A stretch of DNA of 64,000 nt from Mycobacterium szulgai (GCF_002116635.1 NZ_LQPW01000048.1:25838-89837); one strand, 5' to 3'; numbered from the stretch's first letter, positions 22,773-31,470 are shown. Program-made: numbers and translations. The notes: a model not told the origin generated them from the letters alone.

Positions 22773-23719
22773 CGGCAGGATTGGTGCGGCATTGGCTGGA
22801 CACAGGCCGACTGGACTTGCCGCTGCCCGCTTCGGGGTGCACCGGAAAGCGTTTGCAACAACTGGCCGAGTTGGCCCATGAGGACATTTCGGCGGCCCGC
22901 ATTGCCGAAGCACATGTCGATGCCGTCGCAATCCTGAACGAATTGGGCGGCAAACCACCAAGTTCTGAGCAACTTTGGGGCGTCTGGGCCGCCGAATCCC
23001 CGGACGCCGTGCTTACGGCTACCCACCTCAGCGGCGACGCGTTCACCCTCACCGGCACAAAGGTGTGGTGTTCGGGAGCCGGATTCTGCTCCCACGCGCT
23101 GGTGAGCGCGTTTATCGGCGGTCATCGCGACGAGCGGGGTCTGTTCGCGCTGACCGTCACCGACCCTGGCATCAAACCGCTGCCGAGCACCTGGTGGAAC
23201 TCCGGCATGGCAGGCAGCGACACCCGGCCGGTGCAGTTCACCAACGCGCTCGCGGTCCTGGTCGGTGACCCCGGCGACTACACGAGCCGGCCCGGGTTCT
23301 GGCACGGTGCGGTCGGCGTCGCCGCGTGCTGGCTCGGAGGCGCACGACGAGTCGCCGATCCGCTGTATCGGTGCGCGGGAAGCGAATCGGCTGACGCGTA
23401 CGCGCTCGCGCACCTGGGGGCCGTCGACGCCGCACTGACCGCCGGCGAGGCGATGCTCGCCCGCGCGGCAGAGCAGATCGACGCCGACCCGTTCGATCGG
23501 ACCGGTACCGCTCAATTGCTAGCTCGACGGGTGCGCGCCGTGGTGGAAAACGCGGTCGACGAGGCGATTACCCGCACCGGCCGGGCACTGGGGCCGGGCC
23601 CCTTGACCGAAGACGGCCGGCACGCACAGCGGGTGGCCGACCTGAGCATTTACATACGGCAAAGCCACGCTGAGCGGGATTTGGCCGAGCTGGGCCGCCT
23701 GGCCGGACGGCGCAACTAA
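22769..23719 (+). CDS. Acyl-CoA dehydrogenase-family protein
   Basis: A 316-residue protein with the middle beta and C-terminal helical regions of acyl-CoA dehydrogenases (AGLVRHWLDTGRLDLPLP start; HLSGDAFTLTGTKVWCSGAGFCSHALV flavin-binding region; GMAGSDTRPVQF). It is shorter than classical family members (about 380). A catalytic glutamate in the C-terminal part cannot be placed with confidence. Close relatives often sit beside glycosyltransferase and PIG-L genes, which are absent here. The next gene follows after 12 bases. Confidence 0.83.
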   Translation: MTAGLVRHWLDTGRLDLPLPASGCTGKRLQQLAELAHEDISAARIAEAHVDAVAILNELGGKPPSSEQLWGVWAAESPDAVLTATHLSGDAFTLTGTKVWCSGAGFCSHALVSAFIGGHRDERGLFALTVTDPGIKPLPSTWWNSGMAGSDTRPVQFTNALAVLVGDPGDYTSRPGFWHGAVGVAACWLGGARRVADPLYRCAGSESADAYALAHLGAVDAALTAGEAMLARAAEQIDADPFDRTGTAQLLARRVRAVVENAVDEAITRTGRALGPGPLTEDGRHAQRVADLSIYIRQSHAERDLAELGRLAGRRN

Positions 23720-23731
23720 GGCTGGCTAGCC

Positions 23732-24493
23732 ATGCGGGTGGCGACCTTCAACATCCTGCACGGTCGTACCGTAGGCAACGGAGTGGACCTGCAGCGGCTC
23801 TGCGATGCCGTGCGACTGCTGGACCCCGACGTGCTGGCCCTACAAGAGGTGGACTGCGACCAGCCGCGGTCGGGTCGGGCAGATCTCACCGCGGCGGCCG
23901 CCGAAGCCATGGGTGCCGTCGAGCACCGGTTCGTCGCCGCGATATCAGGGACTCCCGGGGCGACCTGGATGGCGGCCACCGGCAGTGAGCAACCCGGCAC
24001 CGCGGGCTACGGAATAGCGTTGCTGTCGCGCTTCCCGGCGTCCAGTTGGCAGGTGGTGCGGTTACCGCGGATCCCCATGCGGTTCCCGATGTATCTGCCC
24101 GGGCCCGACAAGGTGATGGTCGTCGACGAGGAGCCGCGGACGGCGGTCATCGCGCGGTTGCAGACCCCGCTGGGCCCGATGACGGTCGCTAATACCCACT
24201 TGTCGTTCGTGCCGGGCTGGAACCGGCGGCAGCTGCGCCGACTGGTGCACGCCCTGCGCGGGCTCCCCGGCCCGCGAGTGCTCACCGGGGACCTGAACCT
24301 CACGCCCGCGGCCGTCCGCCGCTGGTCGGGTATGCGTGCGCTGGCCACCGCGACAACGTTTCCCGCGCAGGCCCCCGACCGTCAGCTCGACCACATCCTG
24401 ACCGACGACCGGGACCTGCGCGCGGGTGCGACGGCGGCCGAGCTGATGCCGATCTCAGATCATCGGCCGCTCGCCGTCGACCTGCACCGCTGA
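23732..24493 (+). CDS. Endonuclease/exonuclease/phosphatase-family protein
   Basis: A 253-residue metal-dependent hydrolase of the EEP fold. All signature blocks are present in order: TFNILHG, LALQEVDCD, VANTHLSF, LTGDLN, LDHILTDD and SDHRPLAVDL. Substrate may be a phosphodiester in nucleic acid, phospholipid or inositol phosphate; there is no signal peptide. It lies 12 bases after the acyl-CoA dehydrogenase, probably in the same transcript. Its end is 3 bases from the end of the convergent 53-residue gene. Confidence 0.88.
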   Translation: MRVATFNILHGRTVGNGVDLQRLCDAVRLLDPDVLALQEVDCDQPRSGRADLTAAAAEAMGAVEHRFVAAISGTPGATWMAATGSEQPGTAGYGIALLSRFPASSWQVVRLPRIPMRFPMYLPGPDKVMVVDEEPRTAVIARLQTPLGPMTVANTHLSFVPGWNRRQLRRLVHALRGLPGPRVLTGDLNLTPAAVRRWSGMRALATATTFPAQAPDRQLDHILTDDRDLRAGATAAELMPISDHRPLAVDLHR

Positions 24494-24495
24494 GA

Positions 24496-24657
24496 TCAGC
24501 CGTCCTGGCTGCGCGCCTCGGCCCCGGTTTGGCCGGCGTCGAAGGCGTCGTCGGCCGCGGTGCGTCCGACGTACTCTTCGCGACCCTCGCGCGACTTCGA
24601 TTCGTGCCGCTCGGATTCCACATCGGACTCCGCTTTCTCAGGCTTGCGTTCGGTCAT
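24496..24657 (-). CDS. Small acidic hydrophilic protein (53 aa)
   Basis: A 53-residue frame starting MTERKPEKAESDVESERHES, with GREEYVGRTAADDAFDAGQ further on. It is very hydrophilic, with no cysteine. It begins 25 bases after the isochorismatase-fold gene on the same strand, with GGAAGG upstream, so the two are probably cotranscribed. No family recognised. Confidence 0.7.
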   Translation of the reverse strand: MTERKPEKAESDVESERHESKSREGREEYVGRTAADDAFDAGQTGAEARSQDG

Positions 24658-24682
24658 CGGGCACCTTCCTTGTCGGTAAGTC

Positions 24683-25222
24683 TCAGCGCAGGCAGTGCGC
24701 GGTCGGCAGCAATTCGGCGCTCATGTTGCGTTCCATCATCTTCAGCGCCGCCGCCCCCAGCTCCTCGTCGATGTGCGCGACCGCATCGGGCGGGACCACG
24801 ACCTCGTAGTGGCGCAGGTAGCCGTCGAGGGCGCTGTAGAGGATGCACTGCTCGGTCACCTGTCCGGCCAGCACGAGGCGCTTGGCCTCGAGGCGGTCCA
24901 GCAGGTAGTCCAGGGCGGTCGAATAGAAGACGCTGTGGCGGACCTTGGTGATTATCCGACTGCCCGGTTGTGGCACCAATGGCTCGACCAGCTCGGGGTG
25001 TTCACCGTCCAGCGCCGCCGAAATGATGGCGTGATGGTCGGCGGTGAAGTCGCCGCGGTTGTCGTTGACGTAGATGACGTCGACGTCGTCGCGGCCGTCG
25101 GCATCTTTGATCAGGGCGACCAGCGGATCGATGATGGCAGCCACACTGTTGGCCAGCTGTTCGGCGTCGGGATGGTCGTAGTCATTGAACATGTCGATGA
25201 CCAGCAGCGCGGTGTCACTCAC
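24683..25222 (-). CDS. Isochorismatase-family cysteine hydrolase
   Basis: A 179-residue hydrolase. The family triad is visible: Asp10 (LLVIDMFND), Lys (ITKVRHSVF) and Cys (GQVTEQCILYSAL, preceded by the usual cis-peptide region). Typical substrates are amides such as nicotinamide or ureides, or isochorismate; the specificity is unclear. It is the first gene of a two-gene unit with the 53-residue protein. A GGGTAC box lies 10 bases before the start, but no convincing -35 accompanies it. Confidence 0.9.
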   Translation of the reverse strand: MSDTALLVIDMFNDYDHPDAEQLANSVAAIIDPLVALIKDADGRDDVDVIYVNDNRGDFTADHHAIISAALDGEHPELVEPLVPQPGSRIITKVRHSVFYSTALDYLLDRLEAKRLVLAGQVTEQCILYSALDGYLRHYEVVVPPDAVAHIDEELGAAALKMMERNMSAELLPTAHCLR

Positions 25223-25274
25223 CGCCCTCTAGTACCCGTGCTGGTCGGGGGTTATGCATTGCGGGTGTCGCCCC

Positions 25275-25300
25275 GTTTGGGCCGGGTGGCGATCGGGTAA
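25275..25300 (+). promoter_or_regulatory. SigF-like promoter upstream of the UsfY-like gene
   Basis: GTTT (25275-25278), 16-base spacer, GGGTAA (25295-25300), about 125 bases before the ATG at 25426. Confidence 0.4.
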
Positions 25301-25425
25301 GCGCCAGGCAGTTGCTGGGAAGTCGGGCAAAATAACTGATAGCAGAAATAATGTCTGTGGGATACAGTGACTGCCATGCGCCGACGCCGTCGGCCCGCAT
25401 CCTGATCGTCTCGCTGGGAGTGACC

Positions 25426-25713
25426 ATGCATTACACCGCAAATGGCGTAGCCGCCGGCGAGTCCGACCAGAGTGGCGTCAGTATCCCCGGTTTGATTGCG
25501 GCGGGTGTCTGGGCGATCGGCCTGGTAGTGGGACTGATAGCGCTGGCTACCGGCCATGCTGCCGTGGCCGGTGTTTCGCTGGTGCTGGCCGTCATGTCGC
25601 CGTGGTTCGGGCTGGCGTGGGTATCGCACAGCCAGCGCCGGGTGGCCCATGAAGCGGTGTCCGTCGGTTCGTTTTCGAGCAGCTGGCACGGGCTGCGATT
25701 CACCGCGCGCTGA
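25426..25713 (+). CDS. UsfY-like small membrane protein
   Basis: A 95-residue protein from the ATG at 25426, 4 bases after GGGAGTG. Two hydrophobic segments (about 22-42 and 46-68) are followed by a basic juxtamembrane stretch SHSQRRVAHEA and a soluble tail. Length and layout resemble UsfY, a protein encoded next to the anti-SigF factor in M. tuberculosis, but the identity is moderate at best. An alternative is an unrelated two-helix membrane protein or the counterpart of Rv3686c. Confidence 0.65.
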   Translation: MHYTANGVAAGESDQSGVSIPGLIAAGVWAIGLVVGLIALATGHAAVAGVSLVLAVMSPWFGLAWVSHSQRRVAHEAVSVGSFSSSWHGLRFTAR

Positions 25714-25799
25714 GCGCGTCCGCTAAATCCGTCAGAGTAGCCGCATCGGCACTTGGCGCAAGCGTGCTGAGCGTGTGTGGGATTTCTTAACGTTGATAG

Positions 25800-25825
25800 G
25801 TGTGGCCTGCGCGTTAACGGGGTAC
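25800..25825 (+). promoter_or_regulatory. Weak SigF-like promoter before the DUF4193 gene
   Basis: GTGT (25800-25803), 16-base spacer, GGGTAC (25820-25825), 54 bases before the ATG at 25880. One mismatch in the -35; the -10 matches the GGGTAC variant. Confidence 0.35.
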
Positions 25826-25879
25826 TGACTGACCCACGGGTTGACCACTGACCCGGTGAGTCAGCAGGAAGGAACCACC

Positions 25880-26182
25880 ATGTCGACCGTTAGCGATTAC
25901 GACGCACGCCGCGTGTCCGACGCCGACCAAGGGGACAAGTCGGTCATGCGCGAACTTACGCCCAACTTGCCCAAGCTGACCACCGCAGTCATCGACGATG
26001 ATCCCAATGACACCCCGTTCTTCGACCTGCCCGGCGCCGACCTGTCCGGTGAAGAACTGACGGTTGCCGTGATACCCCAACGCTCCGACGAGTTCACCTG
26101 CTCGTGCTGCTACCTCGTGCAGCATCGCAGCCGGCTGCGCAGCTCCAGTGGAGGGCGCATGATCTGCGCCGACTGCGTCTAG
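25880..26182 (+). CDS. DUF4193-family protein
   Basis: The ATG at 25880, just after GGAAGGAACC, gives 100 residues. The C-terminal half carries the DUF4193 hallmark: FELPGADLSGEEL-like FDLPGADLSGEEL, then VIPQRSDEFTCSCCYLVQHRS and ICADC, forming a CxxC...CxxC zinc-ribbon-like pair. This family is usual in Actinobacteria, often one copy in the core; this appears to be an extra, more divergent copy. Function unknown. Confidence 0.9.
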   Translation: MSTVSDYDARRVSDADQGDKSVMRELTPNLPKLTTAVIDDDPNDTPFFDLPGADLSGEELTVAVIPQRSDEFTCSCCYLVQHRSRLRSSSGGRMICADCV

Positions 26183-26213
26183 GGCGGGGTCTGCTGCAGT
26201 ACCGTCACTTGTT

Positions 26214-27566
26214 GTGACGCTTCCCGATTCGCGGCGTCCGCCCGGCTTACCGGCTCCGCACGGGCTGCGCGCCGCCTTCGCGGCAGCCTATGCGGTGGCC
26301 TACCTGGTGGGTGGCGAGCGCCGGATGCTGCGGTTGATCCGTCGGTATGGGCCGATCATGACGATGCCGATCCTCAGCCTGGGTGATGTTGCGATCGTGT
26401 CCGACCCGGGGTTGGTCAAGGAGGTTTTCACTGCTCCGGCCGATGTCCTGCTGGGCGGCGCCGGGGTGGGGCCCGCGGCGGCGATCTATGGATCCGGGTC
26501 GATGTTCGTGCAGGAGGAGCCAGAACATCTGCGACGGCGCAAGCTGCTGACGCCCCCGCTGCACGGCGCCGCGCTGAGCGGTTATGTGCCGATAATCGAG
26601 GAGTCAACTCGTGCGGCGATGCGCACATGGCCGGTTGACCGGCCGTTCGAGATGCTGGCGGCCGCGCGGTCGCTGATGCTCGACGTCATCGTCAAAGTCA
26701 TCTTCGGCGTCGACGACCCGGATGAGGTGCGGCGCTTGGGCCGGCCCTTCGAGCGACTGTTAAACCTCGGTGTCTCAGAGCAATTGACGGTTCGCTATGC
26801 CCTGCGCCGCTTGGGCACGTTGCGGGTCTGGCCGCAGCGGGCCCAGGCCAACGCCGAGATCGACGACGTGGTGATGCCGTTGATCGCGCAACGTCGCAGC
26901 GATCCGGGGTTGTCCGGGCAACGCGACATTCTGGCGTTGCTGATGTGCGCGCGCGGCGACGACGGAAAAGGACTGTCCGACAGCGAGATTCGCGATGATC
27001 TGATCACATTGATGCTGGCCGGCCACGAAACCACCGCGACCACGCTGGCCTGGGTATTCGATCTGCTGCTGCACCATCCCGATGCCCTGCAGCGGGTGCG
27101 CGAGGAGGCCGTGAGCGGCGAAGAAGCCTTTACCACGGCGGTGATCGACGAGACCTTGCGGGTTCGGCCGCCCGCACCCTTCACCGCACGGGTGGCCGCC
27201 AAACCCTGCGTCATCGGCGGTTACCGCATCGAGGCCGGCACGCGGATCGTCGTCCATATCATCGCCATCAACCGCAACGGCGATATCTACCCGCACCCCA
27301 ACGAGTTCCGCCCCGAGCGATTCCTTGGTACCCGGCCGCAGACCTACGCATGGGTCCCGTTCGGCGGTGGGGTCAAACGCTGCCTCGGTGCTGCGTTCTC
27401 GATGCGAGAACTCATCACCGTGCTGCACGTGTTGTTGCGCGAGGGCGAATTCAGCGCTGTCGACGAAGCGCCCGAGCGCATCGTGCGACGCTCCATCATG
27501 CTGGCGCCCCGGGGTGGCACCAGGGTGCGCTTTCGCCTCCGTCAGCGGCTCCAAGAATCCTTTTAG
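26214..27566 (+). CDS. cyp137: Cytochrome P450 CYP137-like
   Basis: A 450-residue P450 from a GTG start. Signatures: I-helix AGHETT, K-helix ETLR, FRPERF, and the haem-cysteine loop FGGGVKRCLG. The monooxygenase inserts one oxygen atom into a substrate that is unknown for CYP137. Its place in the same gene neighbourhood (with rsfB on the left, cds1, ponA2 and whiB4 on the right) and overall similarity match Rv3685c. No ferredoxin gene lies beside it. Confidence 0.88.
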   Translation: MTLPDSRRPPGLPAPHGLRAAFAAAYAVAYLVGGERRMLRLIRRYGPIMTMPILSLGDVAIVSDPGLVKEVFTAPADVLLGGAGVGPAAAIYGSGSMFVQEEPEHLRRRKLLTPPLHGAALSGYVPIIEESTRAAMRTWPVDRPFEMLAAARSLMLDVIVKVIFGVDDPDEVRRLGRPFERLLNLGVSEQLTVRYALRRLGTLRVWPQRAQANAEIDDVVMPLIAQRRSDPGLSGQRDILALLMCARGDDGKGLSDSEIRDDLITLMLAGHETTATTLAWVFDLLLHHPDALQRVREEAVSGEEAFTTAVIDETLRVRPPAPFTARVAAKPCVIGGYRIEAGTRIVVHIIAINRNGDIYPHPNEFRPERFLGTRPQTYAWVPFGGGVKRCLGAAFSMRELITVLHVLLREGEFSAVDEAPERIVRRSIMLAPRGGTRVRFRLRQRLQESF

Positions 27567-27629
27567 AACCTTCCAAGCCGCGGCCGGGAACCTCTTTGAC
27601 GACCGTCCACGACGAAAGGGAGTAGGCCG

Positions 27630-27878
27630 ATGACCACCACTTACCAGACCGGGCCCATTGCGCGCGCCGTGCCGGCGGACTCGGCCCACGTCTACGCCAG
27701 GGCAGCGCTGGCCTTCGGCATCGTCGGGGCGGTGTGGTTGAGCGTGATCCTCGGCATCGCCGCACTGGTCCAGATGGACTCCCAGGAAAAGGGCCGTGGA
27801 CTGGCGATCGCCGGCCTGGCGGTGTCCGGTGTATGGATCGCCCTGTTCTTCGCGCTGACTCGCTGGCACCTCGGGTAA
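27630..27878 (+). CDS. DUF4190-family small membrane protein
   Basis: An 82-residue protein with GGGAG 9 bases before the ATG. Two hydrophobic helices (about 26-46 and 56-76) carry the DUF4190 pattern AALAFGIVGAVWLSVILGIAALV and GRGLAIAGLAVSGVW. Such proteins sit in the membrane with no known function. It follows cyp137 by 63 bases on the same strand. Confidence 0.85.
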   Translation: MTTTYQTGPIARAVPADSAHVYARAALAFGIVGAVWLSVILGIAALVQMDSQEKGRGLAIAGLAVSGVWIALFFALTRWHLG

Positions 27879-27951
27879 GCGGTTGGACGCGGCTGGACGG
27901 GGTACCCCGATCTTGACCAGCTATTAGACAGCGTTCAACAGAGGGGGCGCC

Positions 27952-28107
27952 ATGATTATCTTGGGCATCATCCTGCTAGTGATCGGGTATTTCACCAGCC
28001 TGAGCATCCTGTACACAATCGGCGGCATCTTGATCATCGTCGGTGTGATCCTGTGGATCCTGGGCGCCGTCGGCCGACCGGTGGCCGGCCGCAGGGTCTG
28101 GTTCTAG
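27952..28107 (+). CDS. Small two-helix membrane protein (DUF6131-like, 51 aa)
   Basis: A 51-residue protein beginning MIILGIILLVIGYFTS, with a second hydrophobic segment (LYTIGGILIIVGVILWILG) and a short basic tail. A strong AGAGGGGG lies before the ATG. The pattern is that of the DUF6131 family found in many mycobacteria, often in stress-induced loci. Function unknown. Confidence 0.85.
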   Translation: MIILGIILLVIGYFTSLSILYTIGGILIIVGVILWILGAVGRPVAGRRVWF

Positions 28108-28257
28108 CGCACGCCATAGTTCGTGCGCCCGTGCGGCTGACGGATATGGCGCTGATCGTTGCGATGATTGACCTTTGGGCCCTCCACCGGCCTATTCTTT
28201 GAGAATCCTTTGAGAACCCCTTGCGAATGCTGGGGTCCACGAGCGGCGGAGGGTCTC

Positions 28258-31200
28258 ATGACCGCAGCGATCGCGTGCCGCAAGTGTGGCATCGAGGCGC
28301 GTGAGGGTGCGCGATTCTGTGACGGCTGCGGTACACCCGTCACGGAGCAGGACACCCGTGCGGAGTACAAGCAAGTCACAGTGCTGTTCGTGGACGTGGT
28401 TCACTCGATGGACATCGCCGCCGCGGTCGGTGCGGAGCGGCTGCGCGAGATCATGACCGACCTCGCCGAACGCTGTGCGACGGTGGTGCAGCGTTACGGC
28501 AGCACGGTGACACAGTTCACCGGCGACGGGATCATGGCGGTGTTCGGCGCGCCGGTCGCATTGGAAGACCACGCCGTTCGTGCCTGCCTTGCCGCCTTGG
28601 GCATTCAGGAGGAGGCGAAGCGGCTTGCCGCCGATGTCGGCGAGCGCGACGGTATCGAGTTGCTGTTGCGGGTCGGGCTGAACTCCGGTGAGGTGACGGC
28701 AGGCGGCCTGGGTTCGGGCAAGTTCGGCTACGCCGCCGTGGGCGAACAAGTCGGCATGGCGCAGCGGATGGAATCGGTGGCACCGCCGGGTGGGGTGATG
28801 CTCAGCGCGTCCACGGCGCGCCTCGTTGAGGGCGCGGCCGAGCTCGGCGAGCCGGACTTGGTTCGGATCAAGGGTGCCCAGGAACCGGTGCCCGCTCGTC
28901 GGCTGTTGGGCATGGGCAACCGACATCGCGTTGCCGGGCGTGCCGAGGCGACTCTGGTTGGCCGGCGCTGGGAGATGTCCGCCGTTGAAGGCTTGCTGGA
29001 GCGCGCCATCGAGGGCCACGGCGCGGTGGTGGGCGTGGCCGGCTCAGCGGGCATCGGCAAGAGCCGCCTGGTGCGTGAGGTTGCCGCAATGGCAGCGGCC
29101 AGGGGCATCGAGGTATTCAGCGCAGTGTGCGAATCGCACGCCAGTGACGTCCCGTTCTACGTCGTGGCGCAGTTGCTGCGTGCCGCCACCAGGGTGGCTG
29201 ATCTGGACGCCTCGGCCGCCCGTGCGCAGGTGCGAGCCGAAATCCCCGATGCCGATCCCGAGGACGTGTTGCTATTCGATGACCTGGTGGGGATCGCCGA
29301 TCCCGAGGTGGAGCTGCCCAAAATCGATCCGGATGCGCGACGCCGCCGGTTGACTGCGCTGATCAATGCGGCGTCGCTGGCCCGCCAAACCCCGTTGGTC
29401 TACATCATTGAGGACGTGCACTGGATCGACGAGGTCAGCGAATCGATGGTTGCCGACTTTGTGGCGGTGATCCCGCAGACGCACTCGCTGGTGCTGATTA
29501 GCTACCGCCCCGAATATCGCGGCGCGTTGCGCAATGTGCCCGGTGCTCCGAGCATCGCCCTTGCGGCGCTGAGCGATTCAGAGACCGCAGCGTTGGTCTC
29601 GGAGCTGCTCGGGCCGGACCCCTCGGTCGGGGCGTTGGCGACCATGATCGCCGAACGGGCTGCCGGTAACCCGTTTTTCGCCGAGGAGATAGTCCGTGAG
29701 CTGGGCGAGCGCGGTGTACTGAGCGGCCACCGCGGCGCCTACCTGTTGATGGCCGATGTGGCTGACGTCAGCATGCCCGCAACCGTGCAGGCCACCATCG
29801 CGGCCCGCATCGACCGGCTGAACCCCAAAGCGAAACGCACCCTCGGCGCGGCGGCGGTCATCGGCTCCAAGTTCAGCCCGGACCTGCTGAAAACGCTTGG
29901 TATTGAACCCGTTGTCGAGGACCTCCTGACGGCCGAACTCATCGATCAGGTGAGGTTCACCGGAGATCCCGAGTACGGGTTTCACCATCCGCTGATTCGC
30001 ACGGTGGCCTATGAGTCACAGCTCAAATCGGATCGGGCCGAACTACACCGGCGCGTGGCAGCCGCGATCGAAGTGCGTGACCCAGCCTCGGCTGATGAAA
30101 ATGCGGCCTTGATTGCCGAACATCTGGAGGCCGCCGGTGATGGGCACGCCGCCTACGGCTGGCACATGCGCGCGGCTACGTGGGCGACCAACCGCGACGT
30201 CACCGCGGCGCGACAAAGTTGGGAACGCGCCCAAACGATCGCCGACGCATTACCCGCCAACGACCCCAGCCGGGCTGCCCTGCGCATCGTTCCGCGGACC
30301 ATGCTGTGCGGGATCGCCTGGCGAGTCCACGTGAATGTTGCCGGTGACCGCTTTGACGAACTGCGGGAGTTGTGTGCGGCCGCCGGGGACAAGGCCTCAC
30401 TGGCCATCGCCATGGCAGGGCTGGTAATGGATCACGCGTATCGGGACCGGATGCGTGAGGCGTCGCAGCTGGCAACCGAAGCCTGGGCCCTCATCGAGTC
30501 GATCGGCGATGCGGCCTTCACCGTGGGCCTGTCAGTGCCGGCGATTTACGCCAAGGCGGAACGCATCGAGGCCCATGACGTGGAGCGGTGGTCACAAACG
30601 GTCATCGACCTGGCCGACGGTGACCCGGCGAAAGGCAACTTCATTGTCGGGTCTCCGCTAGCGCTCGCCTTCACCATGCGCGGTGTCGGCCGGTATTTCC
30701 TGGGTCGTCCTGGATGGCACGACGACCTGCGGCAGGGCCTGGCCATGGCCCGCAGCGTCGACTCCCTGTCCTACGCCATGGTCGTCGCCTACGCCTATTT
30801 TCCGGGAATAGCGACGGGCGCGCTGCGGCCCGACGATTCCGCGGTGCGCGAGATCGAGGATGCCGTACGGATCGCCGAACGATCCGGCGACGATCTCGCG
30901 GTGTCGAATGCGCGGGCGACGATGGGCATGGCGCTGATCCACCGCGACACTGATGCGGAGCGTGACCGCGGACACCAGCTGCTGGCCGAGGTTGGTGAGG
31001 TGTTCGTGCGCGGCGGGCACAACCTGGCCGAGGTGCCGATGATCAATCTCTACTTGGCACGTGAGCGGGCTCGGCGTGAAGATCGCGATGGCGCCATACC
31101 ACTGGCGCGCGCCGCCGTTGACCATCTGTTCCGCGGCGGACAGCTGCTGGCGTGGGGCATTCCCGCGACCGGCGTTCTGGTCGAGACACTGCTCGACCGC

Positions 31201-31431
31201 GGCGCCGACGATTACGTAGCCGAAGCCGAAGCCGCAATCGAGCGGTTAGCGGCCGCGCCAGCCGATGAGGGGCTGGTGATACGCGACGTCTGGCTGCTGC
31301 GGCTACACGCACTCCTGGCGCGCGCTCAGGGCGACGCCGAGGGCTACGCGCAATTCAGAGATCGCTACCGCGACGTGTCCAGATCACTTGGCTTCGAGGG
31401 ACATACCGCGTGGGCCGAGGCGATGCCCTGA
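28258..31431 (+). CDS. Class III nucleotide cyclase domain fused to a large AAA/STAND-type ATPase
   Basis: The ATG at 28258, after GGCGGAGGG, gives 1057 residues; the frame upstream lacks a ribosome site. Domains: zinc ribbon CxxC...CxxC (Cys7, 10, 21, 24); class III cyclase (about 35-215), with metal Asp in LFVDVVHS, GDGIMAVFGAP and the helix VGLNSGEV; STAND-type P-loop ATPase with Walker A AGIGKSR and Walker B YIIEDVHWID; then about 500 residues of helical TPR-like repeats. There is no C-terminal LuxR helix-turn-helix, unlike related M. tuberculosis regulators. It may sense a protein or metabolite and make cAMP. Crp is encoded 10 kb away. Confidence 0.9.
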   Translation: MTAAIACRKCGIEAREGARFCDGCGTPVTEQDTRAEYKQVTVLFVDVVHSMDIAAAVGAERLREIMTDLAERCATVVQRYGSTVTQFTGDGIMAVFGAPVALEDHAVRACLAALGIQEEAKRLAADVGERDGIELLLRVGLNSGEVTAGGLGSGKFGYAAVGEQVGMAQRMESVAPPGGVMLSASTARLVEGAAELGEPDLVRIKGAQEPVPARRLLGMGNRHRVAGRAEATLVGRRWEMSAVEGLLERAIEGHGAVVGVAGSAGIGKSRLVREVAAMAAARGIEVFSAVCESHASDVPFYVVAQLLRAATRVADLDASAARAQVRAEIPDADPEDVLLFDDLVGIADPEVELPKIDPDARRRRLTALINAASLARQTPLVYIIEDVHWIDEVSESMVADFVAVIPQTHSLVLISYRPEYRGALRNVPGAPSIALAALSDSETAALVSELLGPDPSVGALATMIAERAAGNPFFAEEIVRELGERGVLSGHRGAYLLMADVADVSMPATVQATIAARIDRLNPKAKRTLGAAAVIGSKFSPDLLKTLGIEPVVEDLLTAELIDQVRFTGDPEYGFHHPLIRTVAYESQLKSDRAELHRRVAAAIEVRDPASADENAALIAEHLEAAGDGHAAYGWHMRAATWATNRDVTAARQSWERAQTIADALPANDPSRAALRIVPRTMLCGIAWRVHVNVAGDRFDELRELCAAAGDKASLAIAMAGLVMDHAYRDRMREASQLATEAWALIESIGDAAFTVGLSVPAIYAKAERIEAHDVERWSQTVIDLADGDPAKGNFIVGSPLALAFTMRGVGRYFLGRPGWHDDLRQGLAMARSVDSLSYAMVVAYAYFPGIATGALRPDDSAVREIEDAVRIAERSGDDLAVSNARATMGMALIHRDTDAERDRGHQLLAEVGEVFVRGGHNLAEVPMINLYLARERARREDRDGAIPLARAAVDHLFRGGQLLAWGIPATGVLVETLLDRGADDYVAEAEAAIERLAAAPADEGLVIRDVWLLRLHALLARAQGDAEGYAQFRDRYRDVSRSLGFEGHTAWAEAMP

Positions 31432-31470
31432 CGCTGTAGTCCGGAAGCACACAGCCCAGACTTGCTCTGT

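Noticed and set aside
26775..27869. 364-residue minus-strand open frame over cyp137
   Set aside because: It is an antisense shadow of the P450 and the DUF4190 gene.
27880..27905. SigF-like promoter before the 51-residue membrane protein
   Set aside because: GGGTAC is present, but the -35 (GGTT or GTTG) has a poor match or spacing, so it was not listed.
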